Notes: generated from the letters alone by a model not told the origin. A stretch of 64,000 nucleotides of DNA from Lachnospiraceae bacterium (GCA_029053015.1 JAIDHX010000007.1:1-64000); one strand, 5' to 3'; positions 1-9,208 are shown, counted from the stretch's first letter. Translations and numbers: made by a program.

Positions 1-28
1 TTTCTGCTATAATTATTTTGCTCGCCAT
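1..28 (-). CDS. Start of an unidentified minus-strand gene (partial)
   Basis: On the minus strand an ATG at 28-26 opens the reading frame MASKIIIAE and runs off the window edge. A good AAGGAGA-type ribosome binding site lies just upstream. It begins 20 bp after the stop of the GNAT gene and in the same direction, so the two are probably co-transcribed. Too little is visible to assign a function. Confidence 0.4.
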
Positions 29-47
29 CCCCTTCTCCTTCATACAT

Positions 48-548
48 TTAAATATTCTTTATCATGGTATATTCATCAGCATAGGTGCCGTCTTGGTAAT
101 GTAATGCCTTTGAAATGGTACCGGTAATTTCAAAGCCGAAATTTCTATACATTTTGATAGCTCTTTCATTATCTTTAACGACGTCTAACTCTATTTGAGT
201 TACGCCCTTATCTTTACACCATTTAATGCATTCCTCCATCATTTTCCCGCCGATTCCGAGATTCCAGTAGTCTTTCAAAATGACGAATGCAACTTCTGCT
301 CTATGACGATATCTTGCATTTCTTCTAACCAGACCAACAGAACATTGTCCAATCACTTTGCCTTCATAAACAGCAACAAACCATTCAACATCATTATCAT
401 TCAGAATATTTGTTATGATTTCTCTTTCCCGTTCAACCGGTGCAGAAAATTCTCCCGGATTTCGTGCCAAAAAAAGAGTTTCGGTATCCGCAATGGACAT
501 AACATGAATGATACCTTCTGCATCTTCCGGCTGTGGTTTACGAATCAC
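48..548 (-). CDS. GNAT family N-acetyltransferase
   Basis: A 166-residue protein with the GNAT fold. The acyl-CoA loop region reads LGIGGKMM after the beta-4 strand (AEVAFVILKDYW), and the C-terminal part carries the typical NERAIKMYRNFGF helix and strand. It probably transfers an acetyl group from acetyl-CoA to a small molecule or peptide amine; the substrate cannot be told. The start is odd. GTG at 548 has almost no ribosome binding site, whereas an ATG at 580 has a good AGAAAGGA site but is two bases out of frame, reading MEYLLKNGKML and then a stop. The 5' end may therefore carry a small frameshift, leaving either a rescued or an inactive gene. Confidence 0.85.
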   Translation of the reverse strand: MIRKPQPEDAEGIIHVMSIADTETLFLARNPGEFSAPVEREREIITNILNDNDVEWFVAVYEGKVIGQCSVGLVRRNARYRHRAEVAFVILKDYWNLGIGGKMMEECIKWCKDKGVTQIELDVVKDNERAIKMYRNFGFEITGTISKALHYQDGTYADEYTMIKNI

Positions 549-934
549 AACATTTTTCCGTTTTTTAATAAATATTCCATGATTTTTCCTTTCTATTTAG
601 CAGCAATGTAGCGTTAAACTCGCGAACCGAACATCTTTCAGGCGGCTTTGCCCAATCTTGTGTCCATCGTCAAAATGCGGGTTGGTAAAAACCACCTCGC
701 CCCGGTCTGTCACGGAGTGCCTTTTGAAGATATTCAGCACATAGGCTCCTTGTATTGGAAGGCTTCTCTCCTTCCGATTTGTCAATACAATTATAACCTA
801 CTTTGAATGAGTACACAATTCCGAAAAGTCCGATGTAAAAAAGAAACGAAAATTAAGATTGCAAAAGCACATTTATCCGTTTATAATAGCAGTAAGAGGA
901 AAACCATATCCCGATTGTGCCATGAAAGGAGACT
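549..934. other. Intergenic region, 386 bp
   Basis: Between the GNAT gene and the Rpn remnant there is no convincing gene. A 62-codon minus-strand frame (597-785) has no recognisable domain and is probably a fragment or chance. Near the right end, TTGCAA and TATAAT with a 17-bp spacer (about 868-896) form a plausible plus-strand promoter for the Rpn remnant. Confidence 0.5.
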
Positions 935-1787
935 ATGGCACAAAAGAAACAATTTAGAGATTTGGATTTAAGCAATGCGTTTTTGTTCGCAGCAGCGTTG
1001 GAGGACGAAGAAACCTGCCGGCTGGTGCTGGAATGCATTTTGGGAACGCCTGTGGGAAAGGTAAAAGTAAAATCGGAACGGAGTATTTTGTTCCGCTCCG
1101 ATTTCCGCCTTGTGCGGCTGGACGTTTTCGCCAGCGATGAGTGGAATGTGGATTACAATCATATAATTCCGGTATCGGAATTATATTGAAATGCAGAACA
1201 CAGACGAAAAGAATCTTCCGCAGAGAAGCCGCTACCATCAGGCAGAAATGGACCTGTCGTCTTTAAAGCCCGGGCAGGACTTCAAAGAGTTAAAGCCCAG
1301 TGTGATTGTGTTTATCTGCAGCTTTGACCCTTTCGGAAAAGGTCTGTACCGCTATACATTTGAGCCAAGATGCTTAGAGGCGGACTTTCCTTTGGAAGAT
1401 GGCACGAGGCGTATTTTTCTAAACACAAAAGGTACGAATGAAAGTGATGTATCGAAAGAGCTTGTCAGCTTTTTACGGTATGTTACAGATTCCACGGATG
1501 CCTATGTAGAGCAGGCAGGCGATTTGAGGCTTGGAAGAATCCATGAACGGATAAAAACGCTGAAGCAGAGCAGGGAACTGGAGGGAAGGTACATGCAGTT
1601 TGAAGAGTTGCTCAAACGAGAACATGACGAAGGACTTGAACAAGGCTATAAAACGGGTTATGAAAAGGCTGCTGCCAATATGCTGGAGTTAGTCACTCGC
1701 ATGATAGCCGACGGGAAGACGGATTTGATTCCTCGCCTTAAGGAAGAAGCTTTTTGTCAAGAAATGTTAAAGGAATATCATCTGTAA
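935..1787 (+). pseudogene. Rpn/PD-(D/E)XK nuclease family transposase-like protein, frameshifted
   Basis: Two abutting frames encode one protein. The first (935-1189) has the N-terminal LDLSNAFLFAAALED and RLDVFASDEWNV segments. The second (1191-1787) continues with EMQNTDEKNLPQRSRYHQAE and a C-terminal coiled region. The family (recombination-promoting nuclease, Rpn) is a PD-(D/E)XK nuclease in which the D of LDVFA and the ExQ of EMQ are catalytic. Here the two motifs fall in different frames. The break coincides with about 25 extra bases (1160-1184) that form a perfect 11-bp inverted repeat. Removing those bases would restore the reading YNIEMQ. The C-terminal half is otherwise uncorrupted, so the inactivation looks recent. 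Confidence 0.85.
1161..1186. repeat. Small perfect palindrome inserted in the Rpn gene
   Basis: Arms ATATAATTCCG (1161-1171) and CGGAATTATAT (1176-1186) are perfect inverted repeats around a 4-base loop. They sit exactly where the reading frame of the nuclease breaks. The extra length of about 25 bases is not a multiple of three. Confidence 0.8.
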
Positions 1788-1805
1788 ATCTAAAACAAAT
1801 CTGCG

Positions 1806-1832
1806 CCCGATACTGTGTCTTACAGTATCGGG
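1806..1832 (+). terminator. Hairpin after the Rpn remnant
   Basis: CCCGATACTG (1806-1815) pairs with CAGTATCGGG (1823-1832) around a 7-base loop. It is placed 18 bp after the stop codon. No clean T-run follows, so it may be a weak terminator or an mRNA-stabilising stem. Confidence 0.5.
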
Positions 1833-2030
1833 TGTCAAAGTAAATCAAAAATAATTCTATCAATCAATTCAACAAATACGGCACGAGGGATATGGTTTTA
1901 CCTCTTATTCATACAAATTCTTTTTTGGCTCGTTTATGCCGTGCATTGGCATATTGTGTTGTACGGGCGTCCCCTCCTGCCGATTTCACTGTAAGACATA
2001 AACTCCCGCCACAAAAAAATCAAAAATCCC

Positions 2031-2059
2031 TTGTAAATCGCCGCCACTTCCTTTACAAT
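2031..2059 (+). promoter_or_regulatory. Probable promoter of the comEA-led cluster
   Basis: TTGTAA (2031-2036) and TACAAT (2054-2059) are separated by 17 bp, about 50 bp ahead of the comEA start. The remainder of the 320-bp gap (1788-2107) holds nothing else recognisable. Confidence 0.5.
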
Positions 2060-2107
2060 GAATACACGGCTAGAGAGGCATTCCTCCACAAAGAAGGAGG
2101 AAAATAT

Positions 2108-2713
2108 ATGCTGTTAAAGAAAAATAAAATCATAGGGATGGTCTGTGCTGTCCTGCCGGTGGTTTTACTGCTGGCTTGCGGTACAGTCAGAGAGACTTCG
2201 GGTATTGTGACGCTTTTGGGAGAGCAGGAGTCTGCCTCCGCGAGTGCATCGCCGGTGGCGGGAAGCTATGCGGGACTGGAAGAAGAGGAGCCAACTGTTT
2301 TTGTACATATCTGCGGAGAAGTGGTTTACCCGGGCGTGTATGAGGTGCCTGCGGGGAGCCGGCTCTTTGATGTGCTGGCTTTGGCGGGCGGATTTACAGA
2401 AGAGGCAGCGGTGGACAGCGTGAATATGGCGGGACAGGCTGTGGACGGGATGCAGGTGGTGGTTCCCTCTCTTATTGCGGCAGAGAAGGCGGCAGAAGAA
2501 AAGGCGCAGGAGAAAAGCGGGCTTGTCAATATCAATACGGCGCCGGAGGCGGAGTTGTGTACGCTTGCGGGTATTGGACCGAGCCGCGCGGCAGCCATTA
2601 TCGCATACCGTGAGGCGCACGGCGGTTTTTCTTCGATAGAGGAAATTATGCAGGTGGACGGCATCAAGAGCGCGACCTATGAAAAACTGAAAAATAAGAT
2701 ATATGTGGAATAA
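2108..2713 (+). CDS. comEA: ComEA-like SLBB / helix-hairpin-helix DNA-binding lipoprotein
   Basis: About 201 residues. The N-terminus has a signal sequence ending in the lipobox-like LLLAC. An SLBB domain follows (about residues 58-125, VFVHICGEVVYPGVYEVPAG). The C-terminal tandem helix-hairpin-helix (about 138-201) carries NINTAPEAELCTLAGIGPS, the hallmark of ComEA. ComEA binds incoming DNA at the cell surface and hands it to the ComEC channel, which is encoded 3.2 kb downstream. The ATG at 2108 was chosen over earlier in-frame starts because AAGGAGG lies 8 bases before it and the signal peptide begins there. A functional competence state is not proven by this gene. Confidence 0.9.
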   Translation: MLLKKNKIIGMVCAVLPVVLLLACGTVRETSGIVTLLGEQESASASASPVAGSYAGLEEEEPTVFVHICGEVVYPGVYEVPAGSRLFDVLALAGGFTEEAAVDSVNMAGQAVDGMQVVVPSLIAAEKAAEEKAQEKSGLVNINTAPEAELCTLAGIGPSRAAAIIAYREAHGGFSSIEEIMQVDGIKSATYEKLKNKIYVE

Positions 2714-2764
2714 TTTCGGGAATGATAAAAAGAGGAATTGCAGGTTCCCCGAACGGGAGGAGAA

Positions 2765-3457
2765 ATGGGAAAGAGAGTATTAATTGTAGATGATGAAAAG
2801 TTGATTGTGAAGGGCATCCGTTTCAGTCTGGAACAGGACGACATGCAGGTGGACTGCGCCTATGACGGCGAGGAGGCGCTTGCATATGCAAAAAGCAATC
2901 CCTACGATATTATACTTCTGGATATTATGCTGCCGAAGCTTACAGGTTTTGAAGTATGCCAGCAAATCAGGGAGTTTTCAAATGTGCCGATTATCATGTT
3001 GACGGCGAAGGGCGACGATATGGACAAGATACTCGGGTTAGAGTACGGTGCGGATGACTATATCACAAAGCCTTTTAATATATTAGAGGTCAAAGCGAGA
3101 ATCAAGGCAATCATGCGCCGGACGGAGCCCAAGGCAGCTTCAGGGGAGAAAACCGGCAGTCTTGAGAGCGGTGCCATGCGTTTAGACTGCGAGGGCAGGC
3201 GCGCCTATGTTTCCGGCAGGGAAATCGGGCTGACAGCCAAAGAGTTTGAAGTGCTGGAGCTTTTGATGCGCAATCCCAACAAGGTTTACAGCAGGGAGAA
3301 GCTTTTGAAGCTGGTGTGGGGAACCGACTATCCGGGCGATGTGCGCACGGTGGACGTGCATATCAGGCGGCTGCGGGAAAAAATCGAAGAGAATCCCAGC
3401 GAGCCTAAGTTTGTGCATACAAAGTGGGGCGTTGGTTATTATTTCTTAGCGGAATAG
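2765..3457 (+). CDS. OmpR/PhoB-family response regulator
   Basis: About 230 residues. The N-terminal receiver domain has the acidic pair VDDEK, the phosphoacceptor aspartate in DIILLDIMLP, the conserved TAK and the KPF lysine. The C-terminal winged-helix DNA-binding domain contains LTAKEFEVLELLM and VDVHIRRLREKIE. It is the output partner of the histidine kinase that starts 6 bp downstream. The start at 2765 is preceded by GGGAGG; an upstream in-frame start at 2738 lacks a site. Its place between comEA and the GerMN and comEC genes is unusual for a DNA-uptake cluster, and its target genes cannot be read from the sequence. Confidence 0.95.
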   Translation: MGKRVLIVDDEKLIVKGIRFSLEQDDMQVDCAYDGEEALAYAKSNPYDIILLDIMLPKLTGFEVCQQIREFSNVPIIMLTAKGDDMDKILGLEYGADDYITKPFNILEVKARIKAIMRRTEPKAASGEKTGSLESGAMRLDCEGRRAYVSGREIGLTAKEFEVLELLMRNPNKVYSREKLLKLVWGTDYPGDVRTVDVHIRRLREKIEENPSEPKFVHTKWGVGYYFLAE

Positions 3458-3463
3458 AAAAAC

Positions 3464-4948
3464 ATGAAATGGAAATTAAAACTTAAAAAAATTTTTGGCA
3501 GGATTGCGTTTTTAAGAAGTCTGCGGTTTCGCCTGTTCGTCATATTTCTGGTTGTGGGTATTGTGCCCAGCGTTTTTATGCGCTATGGTATTATGGAAAA
3601 TTATGAGGAACATGCGATTGCCCTGCGGACGACTACGGTGCAGACGCAGCTTCGTATACTTGCCAACCATCTGATTACGTACAATTATTTGCAGGACAAT
3701 TCTTCCGAGGTCGTAGGCGCGGAGTTAGACATGCTATCCAATCTCTATGAAGGGCGTGTACTCATTATCGGCGGCAATTTCAAGGTTGTAAAGGATACCT
3801 ATGCCATCAGCGAGGGCAAAATCATTATATCCGAAGAGGTGATACGATCCTTCGGCGGCGAAAGCCTGTCCAATTATGACAGGGAGCACGGTTTTATTGA
3901 GATGACCACGCCGATTACGGAGACGGTAAAGGTCATGACAGATGCGGGGGAAGTCGAACAGAGCGTTGTGCGCGGTGTTATGCTTACCAGCATCTCGTCG
4001 GACAGCATCATGACGACGAAGGAAGTGTTAAACAGAAAGGCATTGATTCTGGAAGCGCTGATGATTATGGCGATTATTGCGATTGCCATCGTGCTGTCCA
4101 ATCTCCTCACACGTCCCTTTGGACGGGTTACGCAGGCGATTAGCGCGATAAAGGCAGGGTATACAGACGAGAGCATATCCGTTCCGGATTATCTGGAGAC
4201 GGAGCATATTATGACTGCTTTCAATCAGCTTTTAGGGCGGATGAAGGTGCTTGATAAATCGCGCCAGGAGTTTGTGTCCAATGTGTCCCATGAACTGAAA
4301 ACGCCGATGGCATCCATAAAAGTACTTTCGGATTCCCTGATATCGCAGCCTGATGCACCGGTTGAGATGTATCGGGAGTTTATGGGCGATATTGCCGCGG
4401 AAATCGACAGGGAAAACAGGATTATAACGGACCTTTTATCGCTTGTCAAAATGGATAAGACGGTGGCGGATTTAAATATCAGCACGGTAAATATGAATGA
4501 GTTGACGGAACTCATTTTAAAAAGGCTGCGCCCGATTGCAAGGAAAAAGGATATTGAGATTGTGTTTGAGAGCATCAGGCCGGTGACGGCGGAGGTAGAC
4601 GAAGTCAAAATGTCGCTGATTATCTCAAATCTGGTGGAAAATGCCATAAAATATAATAAAGACCATGGCTCCGTGAAGGTGACGCTTGATGCGGATCACC
4701 AGATGTTTTCATTAGAGGTTTCAGACACGGGAATCGGTATGCCGGAGGAAGCGCTGGAGCATATATATGAGCGGTTTTACAGGGTGGATAAATCACATTC
4801 CAGAGAAATCGGAGGAACCGGACTGGGACTTGCCATTACCCGCAGCGCCGTGCTGATGCACAGAGGGCAGATAACGGTGAAAAGCCTTTTGGACGAGGGT
4901 ACCACCTTCCTTGTAAAAGTGCCGCTCATCCACATCAAGACGGTGTAA
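3464..4948 (+). CDS. Membrane sensor histidine kinase
   Basis: A 494-residue kinase. A first membrane segment (about 22-42) is followed by an extracytoplasmic sensor region (about 43-190), a second membrane segment (about 195-215), a HAMP linker, a HisKA domain with the phosphorylated histidine in NVSHELKTPM, and a HATPase_c domain with N-box (ISNLVENAIKYN), DTGIGMPEE and GGTGLGLAI. It autophosphorylates and passes the phosphate to the regulator encoded just upstream. It is followed 23 bp later by a GerMN lipoprotein, an extracytoplasmic protein that may influence sensing. The ligand is unknown. Confidence 0.95.
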   Translation: MKWKLKLKKIFGRIAFLRSLRFRLFVIFLVVGIVPSVFMRYGIMENYEEHAIALRTTTVQTQLRILANHLITYNYLQDNSSEVVGAELDMLSNLYEGRVLIIGGNFKVVKDTYAISEGKIIISEEVIRSFGGESLSNYDREHGFIEMTTPITETVKVMTDAGEVEQSVVRGVMLTSISSDSIMTTKEVLNRKALILEALMIMAIIAIAIVLSNLLTRPFGRVTQAISAIKAGYTDESISVPDYLETEHIMTAFNQLLGRMKVLDKSRQEFVSNVSHELKTPMASIKVLSDSLISQPDAPVEMYREFMGDIAAEIDRENRIITDLLSLVKMDKTVADLNISTVNMNELTELILKRLRPIARKKDIEIVFESIRPVTAEVDEVKMSLIISNLVENAIKYNKDHGSVKVTLDADHQMFSLEVSDTGIGMPEEALEHIYERFYRVDKSHSREIGGTGLGLAITRSAVLMHRGQITVKSLLDEGTTFLVKVPLIHIKTV

Positions 4949-4971
4949 GGGCGAGGAGAATTGAGGTAAAC

Positions 4972-5907
4972 ATGAGCAAAAAACGATATTATATCCTGCT
5001 GCTTATCGGCATGCTTTTGGCGGCGGCATGCGGCAGCAGCGGCAGGACGGACAGAAGCAGGGTGCGAGAGGTATATTATATTAACAATTCTGAGACGGGT
5101 GTGGAGATGCATGAGTATGAGATGCTCGCCGAGGGTGCAGAGGGACAGCTTGCGGAGCTGCTGGAACAGCTTGGTACAATGCCGCCGAAACTGGAGTACA
5201 AGGCGCCCCTGCAGATGGGATTTACCCTGCTTTCCGCTTATATTGACGGAGAAAAGCTGTACTTGGACGTCAGTGAAGATTACCGCAGTTTAAGTGCGAC
5301 GACTGAGATTTTGGTGCGGGCGGCGTTAGTCAGGACGATGTCTCAGGTAGAAGGCATAAAGTATGTAGCAATTACCGTGGAGGGCGGTCAGCTTCATGAC
5401 AGTCTGGGAAATATAGTGGGGCTGATGTCCGCGGAGCAGTTTATAGACAATGCGGGAAATGAAATTAATGCGTATGACAAGGTGCGCCTGCGGCTGTATT
5501 TTGCCAACGAGGACGGAACGGCGCTGGTTGCTACCAACAGAACCATGGCTTACAACACCAATATTTCACTGGAGAGGCTGGTGGTGGAGCAGCTCTTATC
5601 AGGGCCGGGCGCCGATGTGGCGGATGTGGTTTATCCCGTGATTAATCCCAATACCAAGATCGTAAGCGTCTCCGTGCGGGATGGTATTTGTTATGTCAAT
5701 TTTGATGAAAATTTCTTAAACCAGACCTATAATGTATCCTCCGAGGTGGCAATTTATTCGATTGTCAATTCGCTGGGAGAATTAACCAATGTGAACCGGG
5801 TGCAGATATCGGTAAACGGAGAGACGGACATTATGTACCGTGAGAGTATAAGCTTAAGCACGGTATTTGAGAGGAATCTGGATTTGATTACAACAGTGGA
5901 ACAGTGA
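4972..5907 (+). CDS. GerMN-domain lipoprotein
   Basis: A 311-residue exported protein. The signal peptide ends in the lipobox LAAAC. Two GerMN-type modules follow, the second containing TNISLERLVVEQLLSGP and VSVRDGICYVNFDENFL. GerMN domains occur in spore germination proteins and in lipoproteins next to sensor kinases, where they probably act outside the membrane. The gene sits in a tight run of response regulator, kinase, this gene and comEC with short gaps, which suggests one operon. Its exact role is unknown; modulation of the neighbouring kinase is an inference from position. Confidence 0.9.
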   Translation: MSKKRYYILLLIGMLLAAACGSSGRTDRSRVREVYYINNSETGVEMHEYEMLAEGAEGQLAELLEQLGTMPPKLEYKAPLQMGFTLLSAYIDGEKLYLDVSEDYRSLSATTEILVRAALVRTMSQVEGIKYVAITVEGGQLHDSLGNIVGLMSAEQFIDNAGNEINAYDKVRLRLYFANEDGTALVATNRTMAYNTNISLERLVVEQLLSGPGADVADVVYPVINPNTKIVSVSVRDGICYVNFDENFLNQTYNVSSEVAIYSIVNSLGELTNVNRVQISVNGETDIMYRESISLSTVFERNLDLITTVEQ

Positions 5908-5919
5908 GGTATAGGCTGT

Positions 5920-8091
5920 ATGAAAAGACCGTTAGCGGCAGTATGTCTGGCGGTAATCCTTTTGATGGCAGTCTGCATGTGGCTGCATCCTCCGGCATAC
6001 GCCTCCTATGGGGAGGCATCCGGAGAGGAGGTATATCTGACCGGACGCGTGTATAAAAAAGAATATAAGGGTGGTCAAAGAACGCCCGTCTTACTTATCT
6101 ATGTAAAACCGAAACATCTTATTTTTCAAAAAGAAGCAATCCTTTTTTATGATAATTTCATATGTATCCTGCAGGAAGGCGGGGAAGAACCGGCAATCGG
6201 AAGCCTTGTCACGGTGTGCGGCGTGCTGAAGGAGTATGAGGCAGCGGGAAATCCGGGACAGTTTGATGAGAGAAGCTATTATGCACAGATGGGAGTTTCC
6301 GCCTGTATAACCCGTGTCAAAATTGTGGAAAACAGAGGCGGAAAGGATTTTTTGCGGGAAACGCTATGGCAGTTCAGAAATTTTTTGGGAGACGGGCTGG
6401 ACTGGATTTTTTCTGAGCAGGATGCCGCCTTGCTGAAGGGGATGCTGCTTGGGGACAGGAGCGCCATGGATGCAGAGACGAAAACGCTGTACAAGGAGGC
6501 GGGCATTATGCATATTTTTGCTGTCTCCGGACTGCATATCACTTTTTTGGGAATGGGACTTTACTATTTGCTTAGAAAAGCATACATGCCCGTCATACCC
6601 GCCGCGCTTTTCAGCGTCGCAGTTATGGTGCTGTACGGCATGATGATTGGAATGCCGGTTTCTGCGGTGCGTGCTGTCGGCATGTTTGTATGCAGGCTCG
6701 CCGCCGAATGTATCGGAAAAACCTATGACATGCTGACGGCACTTGCAGTCTGCGCTGTGGTTATGCTTGCCATGCATCCTATGTATTTGTACCATGCAGG
6801 TTTTCTTTTGTCGTTTTCGGCCGTCTGTGCGGTGGCGGTGCTAAAGCCTGCCATACAGCCGGATAAGAAGCTGCCGCCCCTTTTGGACAGCTTCTTTATG
6901 TCCCTTGCCATCACTGTATTTACGCTGCCGGTACAGCTATACTTTTACTATGAGACGCCGGTGTATGCAGTATTTTTAAATCTGGCTGTGATTCCCCTTG
7001 CCGGAGCCGCACTGGTATTGGGAACGGCAGCACTTGCCATTTCCTTTCTGCTGCCGCAGGCGGCTGTGATTCCCGCATTTTTTGTACATTTGATTTTTGT
7101 TTCCTACGCGGAAGGAAGCAGGTTTTTCGGCGGCATACCGGGAAGTATCCGGACAGTTGGGAAGCCGGAAGTCTGGCAGCTTGCGGGATTTTACCTGCTT
7201 ATAGGTGTGCTTCTTTTCTGTAAAAAGCTGATGTGGAAGTATAAAGCAGGTCTTTTGTGCGGCGCGGTTCTGCTTTTTGCAGTGAACGGCAGGACGGATC
7301 TTCGCGTGACTTTTCTGGATGTCGGACAGGGAGACTGTATCTGTATGGAACTGCCCGACGGCAGCGCGTGGCTGTACGACGGCGGCAGCACAAGTGTATC
7401 GGGGACGGGAACCTATCGGATAGAGCCCTTTTTAAAAAGCAGGGGGATAACCCATCTGGATGGCATTTTTGTAAGTCACCCTGATGAGGATCATGTAAAC
7501 GGAGTGGAGGAACTGCTGGAAAGGGACGGCATTGCGGTCGGGCTTTTGGTGCTGCCCTGTACGGAAAGGCAGGAGAAGAGCGGTTTTTTCAGGCTGCTTT
7601 CTCTGGCGGAGGAGAGGAACATTCCGGTTTTGTGGCTGGAAGCAGGCATGGAATGGGAAGAGGGCGGGGTAAGTATGTCGTGTCTGCATCCGGCGGGAAG
7701 CTTTGCTGGGGAAGATACCAATGCGGCGTCGGCGGTGCTCTATCTGTCTTACGGCAGTTTTTCCATGCTGCTCACGGGAGATGTGGAGGGAACCGGTGAG
7801 GAAAAGCTTCTGCAAACACTGAAAGAAGAGGGGATAGAAAACCTCTCGGTCTTAAAGGTGGCGCACCACGGCTCCAAATATGCGACAAAAAAGGATTTCC
7901 TGAAAATTCTGACGCCGAAACTTGCCGTTATCTCGGCAGGACGGAATAATACCTATGGGCATCCGCATGGTGAACTGCTTGGCAGGCTTGAGGCGTGCGG
8001 CGCGGATATTAGGGTTACTTATGAAACAGGGGCGGTTATGATTGAGACGGATGGGAAGACTATGCGGGTGAAAGGATTTTTACAGCATTGA
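5920..8091 (+). CDS. comEC: ComEC/Rec2 DNA-uptake channel protein
   Basis: 723 residues. A short N-terminal extracytoplasmic domain (about 30-140) is followed by a multi-pass Competence domain (about 165-450, with EAGIMHIFAVSGLHITFLG). A C-terminal metallo-beta-lactamase-like domain (about 463-715) carries LDVGQGDC, SHPDEDHVNG, TGDVEG and VAHHGSKYA. ComEC forms the membrane pore for single-stranded DNA, and the C-terminal domain is a likely nuclease for the non-transported strand. All metal-ligand motifs are present, so it looks functional. It starts 12 bp after the GerMN gene. Confidence 0.95.
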   Translation: MKRPLAAVCLAVILLMAVCMWLHPPAYASYGEASGEEVYLTGRVYKKEYKGGQRTPVLLIYVKPKHLIFQKEAILFYDNFICILQEGGEEPAIGSLVTVCGVLKEYEAAGNPGQFDERSYYAQMGVSACITRVKIVENRGGKDFLRETLWQFRNFLGDGLDWIFSEQDAALLKGMLLGDRSAMDAETKTLYKEAGIMHIFAVSGLHITFLGMGLYYLLRKAYMPVIPAALFSVAVMVLYGMMIGMPVSAVRAVGMFVCRLAAECIGKTYDMLTALAVCAVVMLAMHPMYLYHAGFLLSFSAVCAVAVLKPAIQPDKKLPPLLDSFFMSLAITVFTLPVQLYFYYETPVYAVFLNLAVIPLAGAALVLGTAALAISFLLPQAAVIPAFFVHLIFVSYAEGSRFFGGIPGSIRTVGKPEVWQLAGFYLLIGVLLFCKKLMWKYKAGLLCGAVLLFAVNGRTDLRVTFLDVGQGDCICMELPDGSAWLYDGGSTSVSGTGTYRIEPFLKSRGITHLDGIFVSHPDEDHVNGVEELLERDGIAVGLLVLPCTERQEKSGFFRLLSLAEERNIPVLWLEAGMEWEEGGVSMSCLHPAGSFAGEDTNAASAVLYLSYGSFSMLLTGDVEGTGEEKLLQTLKEEGIENLSVLKVAHHGSKYATKKDFLKILTPKLAVISAGRNNTYGHPHGELLGRLEACGADIRVTYETGAVMIETDGKTMRVKGFLQH

Positions 8092-8097
8092 TTTTCA

Positions 8098-8126
8098 TTG
8101 AGAAGTACAGCGTTTTGTATTATAAT
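8098..8126 (+). promoter_or_regulatory. Probable promoter of holA
   Basis: TTGAGA (8098-8103) and a perfect TATAAT (8121-8126) are separated by 17 bp in the 118-bp gap after comEC. holA can therefore be expressed independently of the cluster upstream. Confidence 0.6.
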
Positions 8127-8209
8127 AAACAAGTAAAAATGTGAGCGGTGAATTCGGTTTTACGCTTTATCAGGAAATGATGTTGACGAAAACAGGAAAA
8201 CGATAGAAG

Positions 8210-9208
8210 ATGCAGCAGATTAACGAAGATATCAAAAGCGGACAATTAAAGCAGATGTACCTGCTCTACGGGGAGGAGGCCTACCTGCGCAGGCAGTATC
8301 GGGATAAGCTGAAAGAGGCTTTGGACGGCGGAGAGGCTTCCATGGGATTTTCTATGGGAAATTCCATGAACAGCCACAGCTTTGAGGGTAAGGATCAGAA
8401 TATCGGGGAGATTATCGATTTGGCGGAAACCCTTCCTTTTCTTGCAGAAAGAAGAGTTCTGGTCTTTGAAAATACCGGTCTGTTTAAGGCGGGCGGAGAA
8501 AAACTGGCGGAATATCTGGCGGAGCCGTCGCCTACGGCTTATTTTGTGTTTGCGGAGAGTGAGGTAGACAAGCGCAGTAAGCTTTTTAAGCAGGTGCAGA
8601 AGGAAGGCCGTGCGGTGGAATTTTCCACGCAGGATGAGCGCACCTTAAAGCGCTGGGTGGCAGGGCTTTTGAAAAAGGACGGTAAGCAGATTACGGAGAG
8701 CTGCGCAGAATATTTTCTGGATAAGGTCGGTACGGATATGGGTAATATCCGACTGGAGCTGGAAAAACTGGTGTGTTTTTGCATGGACAGAAGCGTAGTG
8801 GAAAAAGAAGATGTGGATATGGTATGTACAACCCGCATAAGCAGCCATATTTTTGACATGGTTGCCGCCATTGGCGACAGGCAGACAAAGAAGGCGCTTA
8901 CACTTTACTATGAACTTCTTGCGTTGAAGGAGCCGCCCATGCGGATTTTGTTCCTGATAGCCAGGCAGTGTAATACGCTTCTGCAGGTGAAGCAGTTGAA
9001 AAACAAAGGATTTGACAACAAAACCATCGGGACAAAGACTGGTCTGCCGGGTTTTGTGGCGGGCAAGTACGCTGCGCAGGCAGCAAAGTTTAAAGAAAAG
9101 GATTTAAAGCGCGCGGTGGAAAAGTGTGTGGAGTCTGAGGAAGCGGTGAAGACCGGAAGGCTGAATGATACCTTGAGTGTCGAGCTTCTGATTATGTCGG
9201 TGCTTTGA
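8210..9208 (+). CDS. holA: DNA polymerase III subunit delta
   Basis: 332 residues, the usual length for HolA. The N-terminal AAA-like segment has the YLLYGEEAYLRRQY start typical of the family. The middle carries TAYFVFAESEVDKRSKLFK and the C-terminal third is the helical collar domain. HolA opens the sliding clamp within the clamp-loader complex. The only usable start is the ATG at 8210, because the ATG at 8178 hits a stop. The ribosome binding site is weak. holA directly after comEC is a common arrangement in Firmicutes. Confidence 0.93.
   Translation: MQQINEDIKSGQLKQMYLLYGEEAYLRRQYRDKLKEALDGGEASMGFSMGNSMNSHSFEGKDQNIGEIIDLAETLPFLAERRVLVFENTGLFKAGGEKLAEYLAEPSPTAYFVFAESEVDKRSKLFKQVQKEGRAVEFSTQDERTLKRWVAGLLKKDGKQITESCAEYFLDKVGTDMGNIRLELEKLVCFCMDRSVVEKEDVDMVCTTRISSHIFDMVAAIGDRQTKKALTLYYELLALKEPPMRILFLIARQCNTLLQVKQLKNKGFDNKTIGTKTGLPGFVAGKYAAQAAKFKEKDLKRAVEKCVESEEAVKTGRLNDTLSVELLIMSVL

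Noticed and set aside
597..785. 62-codon minus-strand frame after the first GNAT gene
   Set aside because: No domain, no convincing start signal; could be a gene fragment but cannot be supported.
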